This document shows positions 62,601 through 64,000 of a stretch of 64,000 nt of DNA, piece after piece (the first letter of the stretch is position 1; the number at the start of each line of letters is the position of its first letter). Below the pieces are notes generated by a model. It was not told where the DNA came from. It made no database searches and saw only the letters and a list, made by a program, of their open reading frames with translations. The translations under genes and the position numbers were made by a program. Origin of the DNA: Xanthobacter flavus. Lineage in GTDB: Bacteria > Pseudomonadota > Alphaproteobacteria > Rhizobiales > Xanthobacteraceae. The stretch covers positions 62,001-126,000 of the forward strand of contig NZ_JAGGML010000001.1 in NCBI RefSeq assembly GCF_017875275.1. The letters are read 5' to 3'.

Positions 62601-62998
62601 TGCTTGAGCAGATTCATCTCCGGGGCGGACCCCACATAGGCCGCGCGTCCGCGGAAGGCTGGATCGAACTCGAACTCGTAGCCTTCCATGTCGGGATAGG
62701 GGTTGTAGCTCTCGTCCCGCTTCAGCCCCCAGGTCTCGTAGGTGGAGCGGATCGTGGACACGACTTCGTTGTCATATAGGAGGGCGCCGCCCACATCCCG
62801 AATTGTGCCGAGCACCCCGCGATCAGGAAGGTTGGGGCCCTGGCGTTCGCGCAACGGCTCCATCGGGCGGGGGATGGTGAACACGTCGGGCTCGCGGGGT
62901 GTGACTTCCACCCAGCTTTCCCAAGGTTCTGTCGCCTTCGCGGGCACAGCCGGGCTCGCCTCGCTGGTGGACACCGGCAAGGTGGTTTCATCGACCAT
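56627..62998 (-). CDS. Giant polyvalent phage protein (ejected internal virion protein)
   Basis: 2123 residues. N-terminal 150: proline-rich. About 155-240: glycine/alanine-rich hydrophobic region that could insert in membranes. About 385-450: a GNAT-like fold segment (VPSRERGKGYASKLYDVVEKEMG). About 555-665: a barnase/RelE-like nuclease-type domain ending YHMEGFDLAPSP. 745-749: HESSH, a zinc-peptidase motif in STFMHESSHLWLSEL. About 1075-1500: long coiled coils. The last 250 residues (NEVGRLVFQFQSFMTATAQ...) resemble the C-terminus of podovirus internal proteins. Such proteins are injected with the DNA and carry several host-directed activities. Domain assignments other than HExxH are tentative. 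Confidence 0.7.
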   Translation of the reverse strand: MVDETTLPVSTSEASPAVPAKATEPWESWVEVTPREPDVFTIPRPMEPLRERQGPNLPDRGVLGTIRDVGGALLYDNEVVSTIRSTYETWGLKRDESYNPYPDMEGYEFEFDPAFRGRAAYVGSAPEMNLLKQNFQDEKENEMIKAQHPYWAIGLGLPLGFANPTTFLPAGAVYRVGRLGAGLAKSIGAGALAGAAGGFANEAIMQGTHVARTPGDYLSSTAVGAAFGGGVGGLFSVGSTILGEVLGRSASQLSKAEFDRLAQNIEVGPRPVFDDVRRQLVEAGLAEEEAAANAAILEAHYAARAERRGLGESAFDLYRKEGIDVRAGEAPEALGDDVLAQAARWKEIPVGDDMVVRGSVRRGAGGHDVVAFDLFPKPSEGQRLPEGIEGILGRVELVRRDDGRWEVDWTNVPSRERGKGYASKLYDVVEKEMGTAMVPSGTLLPDGHAFWAKRNPEAVQWHRKVDGAFYSPRRMEEELAGLRAEEAADPGATGTRIQAFEHALASVPPEGRTPEAMARMFQSEKNTGSRQLPIEIDPNTPVPPLYLNDLPARTPHEALQDLMSVRGTYTATTGQAIGISRDVTKKVLSGFTNDIKRRLIQNLPDIIQSSVIYNGSLPDYSYGVVHIILDGRDFTARLVIKKFPKDGSRLYHMEGFDLAPSPKEEGRQAISASVGKAQQSDPSARPASATPRNVSEVVAAFKNLPPHAFSVFQPGEGVPRGAITMESNRALIEMFKGRDQSTFMHESSHLWLSELIRDAEVSPAMKEDLDQVLSWLGVDDASKIGRAEHEKWAEGFEQYLRDGKAPSSALQRAFDQFKAWLTAIYKSLSDLGEPIPDEIRGVMDRMLAAEERPDSVGGLGASGGAAYRWEEGNRLKSSLGAAEVAGKTPMYGSPIAFVQTSPIAATRRAAEWIGDGRLSYAKNAEGIPTAADEAIGLRGNLDDVRRLARAKFAGFTRTLEDLYSEYRFGRHKRFGDNVRQMFPDQQHLDFADFKSEVFHAANMGDKHAIPEVAKAAGEFRKIADALADKAVEIGIWNEKPSPVGTLSYATHLFNTRLVGKRKQAFVQDTAGFYAADQQVKARLQSRMQELAQQRDEMDVRARKLQSRMDTVDRQEQELAARTSERGMEARRAGRRADQLEGQAAGAAEQATSLDEFVGAVKADLNSPEARAEIDDLRAQAREMSRLAKPRTQTDIARAARFERDAVLSGVRLAAEIVIGRKRSYEPPSFLRWVSRRGGVADPEGILKGHDLPRGVVTKQGRSLDELGEAIAEEAGGLLPERPTPQQVEDWIAAAARGEEPGWWEARQLDAEYAGQSRVAQEIQQMAAERGTTLRTLDDVATFLRGEEGRPQTLEDLERRLSGEEDLRSEGMTGGALAEEARQALEGALGERTSARAAVRDAMVALAGVRRRMGRAETKAEEALRALTANKDRMETLSDRAIDLSVRRQMLEAAMANHDAEAAALRTKMEEVVGAWNGNSSKGAKRALEKREAATEGAPADAPRLKTADSAVDDAAEAILKARTDLTPDELRARAEETWQRVVGTPAGRFPYDDQAPTGAAIRSGKEELGRTFQGRTFAMPFDTKAKWLETDIEHVARVMIEQMEMDMAIVQRFGSVTDMGGLKHISADGSLVFREIVDEAQRQMDQFASDYQARTGREPTAKEIEAANERIKKRADDDIETLMKLLERQRGLFGMPDNPQGVGHQAARVARGFNILTSLGSVVISAMSDLATPLVRHGMIELLGNGWAPFVTSIGREVGGRAKEELKLMGVGLDLELNARMAAFSDVLDDYGRGSPLERAVGASVNKFMALTMLPQWTDMGERVVGYTVMSKTLKAAQAATDGRLSGRQREMLADLGISEPMAARIWKEFSADNGGERFDGLWLTNTSAWQDQGAAEAMSIAVGRGVERSIVRPGMERPFWSQGNEVGRLVFQFQSFMTATAQTVTLAGIQQRDARAIMGFAAMIGLGAMSYAARQAVQGREIPTDPVKLVVEGLSTSGLLGWLDQANTIAEKATSGRVGLSALTGEYTSRYSNVNEMGTLLGPVAGKVQDAVFSGGRFIGDMARPRGQAPYAHRADLAALRRSFLPGQNFWFLRRAIDNLEDGLGDALGMKPRKRTLKVGAQ

Positions 62999-63004
62999 CG
63001 GATG

Positions 63005-64000
63005 TCACTCCGGAATTGTCACACCGCCGACTGCGCCCTTTGGCGCGTCGGAATAGGGTTGGGCTTCCTGGGCGGCGCGGGTCCGGCGGAGCGGATAGCC
63101 CGTGTACGCTTGGGAGATCGTGTCCTTCACCCGCTCGTCTTCATTGGACTTCTGAAGCTGCGCCTGATCGTCCGCTTTCTTCGCGGCCTTGCCATCGAAG
63201 CGGACCCGCACCGGCAAATTGTCTGCCCCGCGCAATTCATCCCATTTGCCGGTTTCGTCCTTGAACCAGACGCCGTAGCGAGGCGGCCGCGCGTTCTCAG
63301 CGCCGGACTCCAGCGCCTTCACATCTGCGGCGGTTTCGGGCGTCGAAATCAGCTCCCAGTCCTGCGCCTTCACCCCCGCCTTCTTCATCACCCCCTCAAC
63401 AGAGGTCTTCATCCAGTCGAAGGAGTTGTTCACCGGCTGGTAGTAGCGCTCCGGGGGATAGTTCATGACGCGGCCGCCCTTGCCCATCAGCGGAAGGCTG
63501 TTCCACCATGAGCGGTCCCCGCCGCCATGAATGTCGGTCTCTCCCCACTGCCGCTGGAGCCGCTCGATGGTCAGCTTCTTCGCGAGGTCGGCATCGCCAT
63601 TCGCGGCGACATACATTTCACGATAGAGCTTGGTGTAATCGTATTGGAGCTTCTGGGATTGGGGCGGGCTGAGCGGAGGTGTGCCGGCATACCCATCCTT
63701 GTCCGCCTGGGTCAGTTCATCGCCGGCCCCCTCGGTTGTCTTCACGTTGGTGGCGAAGATGGCCGGCAAGTCCGCGACGGTGAGTCCGAGCCCGTTGTTC
63801 GTGTCCTTCAGGGTCTTGTCCGCCTCTTTCAAAAGGCGCTCCCGCCCGGCTGCGGCCGCAGGGTCCGAGTCCTTTTTGATGAGGTCGAAAAGCTCCTGCG
63901 CTGTTCGAACGTTCGAGCCCTCTGCGAAAATGGATGCCGCGGTCGCCATCTTCGTCCCGAATGTTCTGGTGAACACGTCGGGACTGCGCTTGTACAGCGC
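63005..64000 (-). CDS. Phage internal virion protein, partial (N-terminus beyond window)
   Basis: The frame is open to the last base of the window (ALYKRSPDVFTRTFGTKM...), so the start is outside. The visible 330 residues are helical and charged (FDLIKKDSDPAAAAGRERLLKEADKTLKD; RYYQPVNNSFDWMKTSVEGVMKKAG; YGVWFKDETGKWDELRG). It ends 7 bases before the giant protein starts. Position suggests a second internal or portal-associated protein; no family is recognised. Confidence 0.6.
   Translation of the reverse strand, partial: ALYKRSPDVFTRTFGTKMATAASIFAEGSNVRTAQELFDLIKKDSDPAAAAGRERLLKEADKTLKDTNNGLGLTVADLPAIFATNVKTTEGAGDELTQADKDGYAGTPPLSPPQSQKLQYDYTKLYREMYVAANGDADLAKKLTIERLQRQWGETDIHGGGDRSWWNSLPLMGKGGRVMNYPPERYYQPVNNSFDWMKTSVEGVMKKAGVKAQDWELISTPETAADVKALESGAENARPPRYGVWFKDETGKWDELRGADNLPVRVRFDGKAAKKADDQAQLQKSNEDERVKDTISQAYTGYPLRRTRAAQEAQPYSDAPKGAVGGVTIPE

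Noticed and set aside
1-64000. CRISPR array, rRNA operon or intact tRNA gene
   Set aside because: No regularly spaced repeats, no rRNA sequence and no complete cloverleaf were seen on either strand.

Overview
The window is GC-rich DNA with the tightly packed, overlapping genes typical of Alphaproteobacteria. A haloacid dehalogenase closely resembling Xanthobacter DhlB, a recA promoter carrying the alphaproteobacterial GAAC-N7-GAAC SOS box, and the general gene content suggest Hyphomicrobiales, possibly Xanthobacteraceae; the genus is inference. No rRNA, intact tRNA or CRISPR array was found.

Layout. (1) 1-29.9 kb is chromosomal core: the end of icd, a K+ channel and KefB/C-type antiporter pair, alaS, recA, a GT4 glycosyltransferase/glycogen-debranching pair, two glutathione S-transferases, small regulators and oxidoreductases, a five-gene radical-SAM/glycosyltransferase/nucleoside-phosphorylase/MtnK-like kinase operon, a cytochrome b plus Tat-exported molybdopterin enzyme pair, and a cluster (thiol dioxygenase, class III CoA transferase, IclR regulator, enoyl-CoA hydratase family) that looks like 3-mercaptopropionate/sulfinopropionate breakdown. 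(2) 30.07-45.4 kb is an arsenic/phosphate island bracketed by two inverted copies of one IS3-family element. Its minus-strand operon runs pstS - arsR/arsC fusion - acr3 - gapdh - arsJ - phnDCEE-like ABC transporter - arsC, followed by a frameshifted padR and a multiply broken arsO-MFS fusion. A second, broken pstS-like gene lies at the other edge. Both IS copies have damaged transposases, and the right copy is fused to the end of a serine recombinase. (3) 45.9-64 kb is accessory and prophage-like: a lipoprotein, a PsiF-repeat protein, an SOS-box-controlled divergent unit (thermonuclease operon / SRAP peptidase), a duplicate of the same SOS promoter facing an AT-rich TIR-STAND-TPR gene, a lysis cassette (membrane protein, nested spanins, GH24 endolysin), three tiny membrane peptides, tail/fibre genes, a 2123-residue polyvalent virion protein, and a further internal-protein gene cut by the window end.

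How the parts work together. The island would take up phosphate in the presence of arsenate (PstS and PhnCDE-like uptake), reduce arsenate and export arsenite (ArsC, Acr3), and export arsenate as 1-arseno-3-phosphoglycerate (GAPDH plus ArsJ). In the prophage-like part, a duplicated LexA-type promoter cassette appears to place a DNA-repair protein, a nuclease operon and a probable anti-phage TIR-STAND sensor under DNA-damage control. That arrangement is the most unusual feature of the window.
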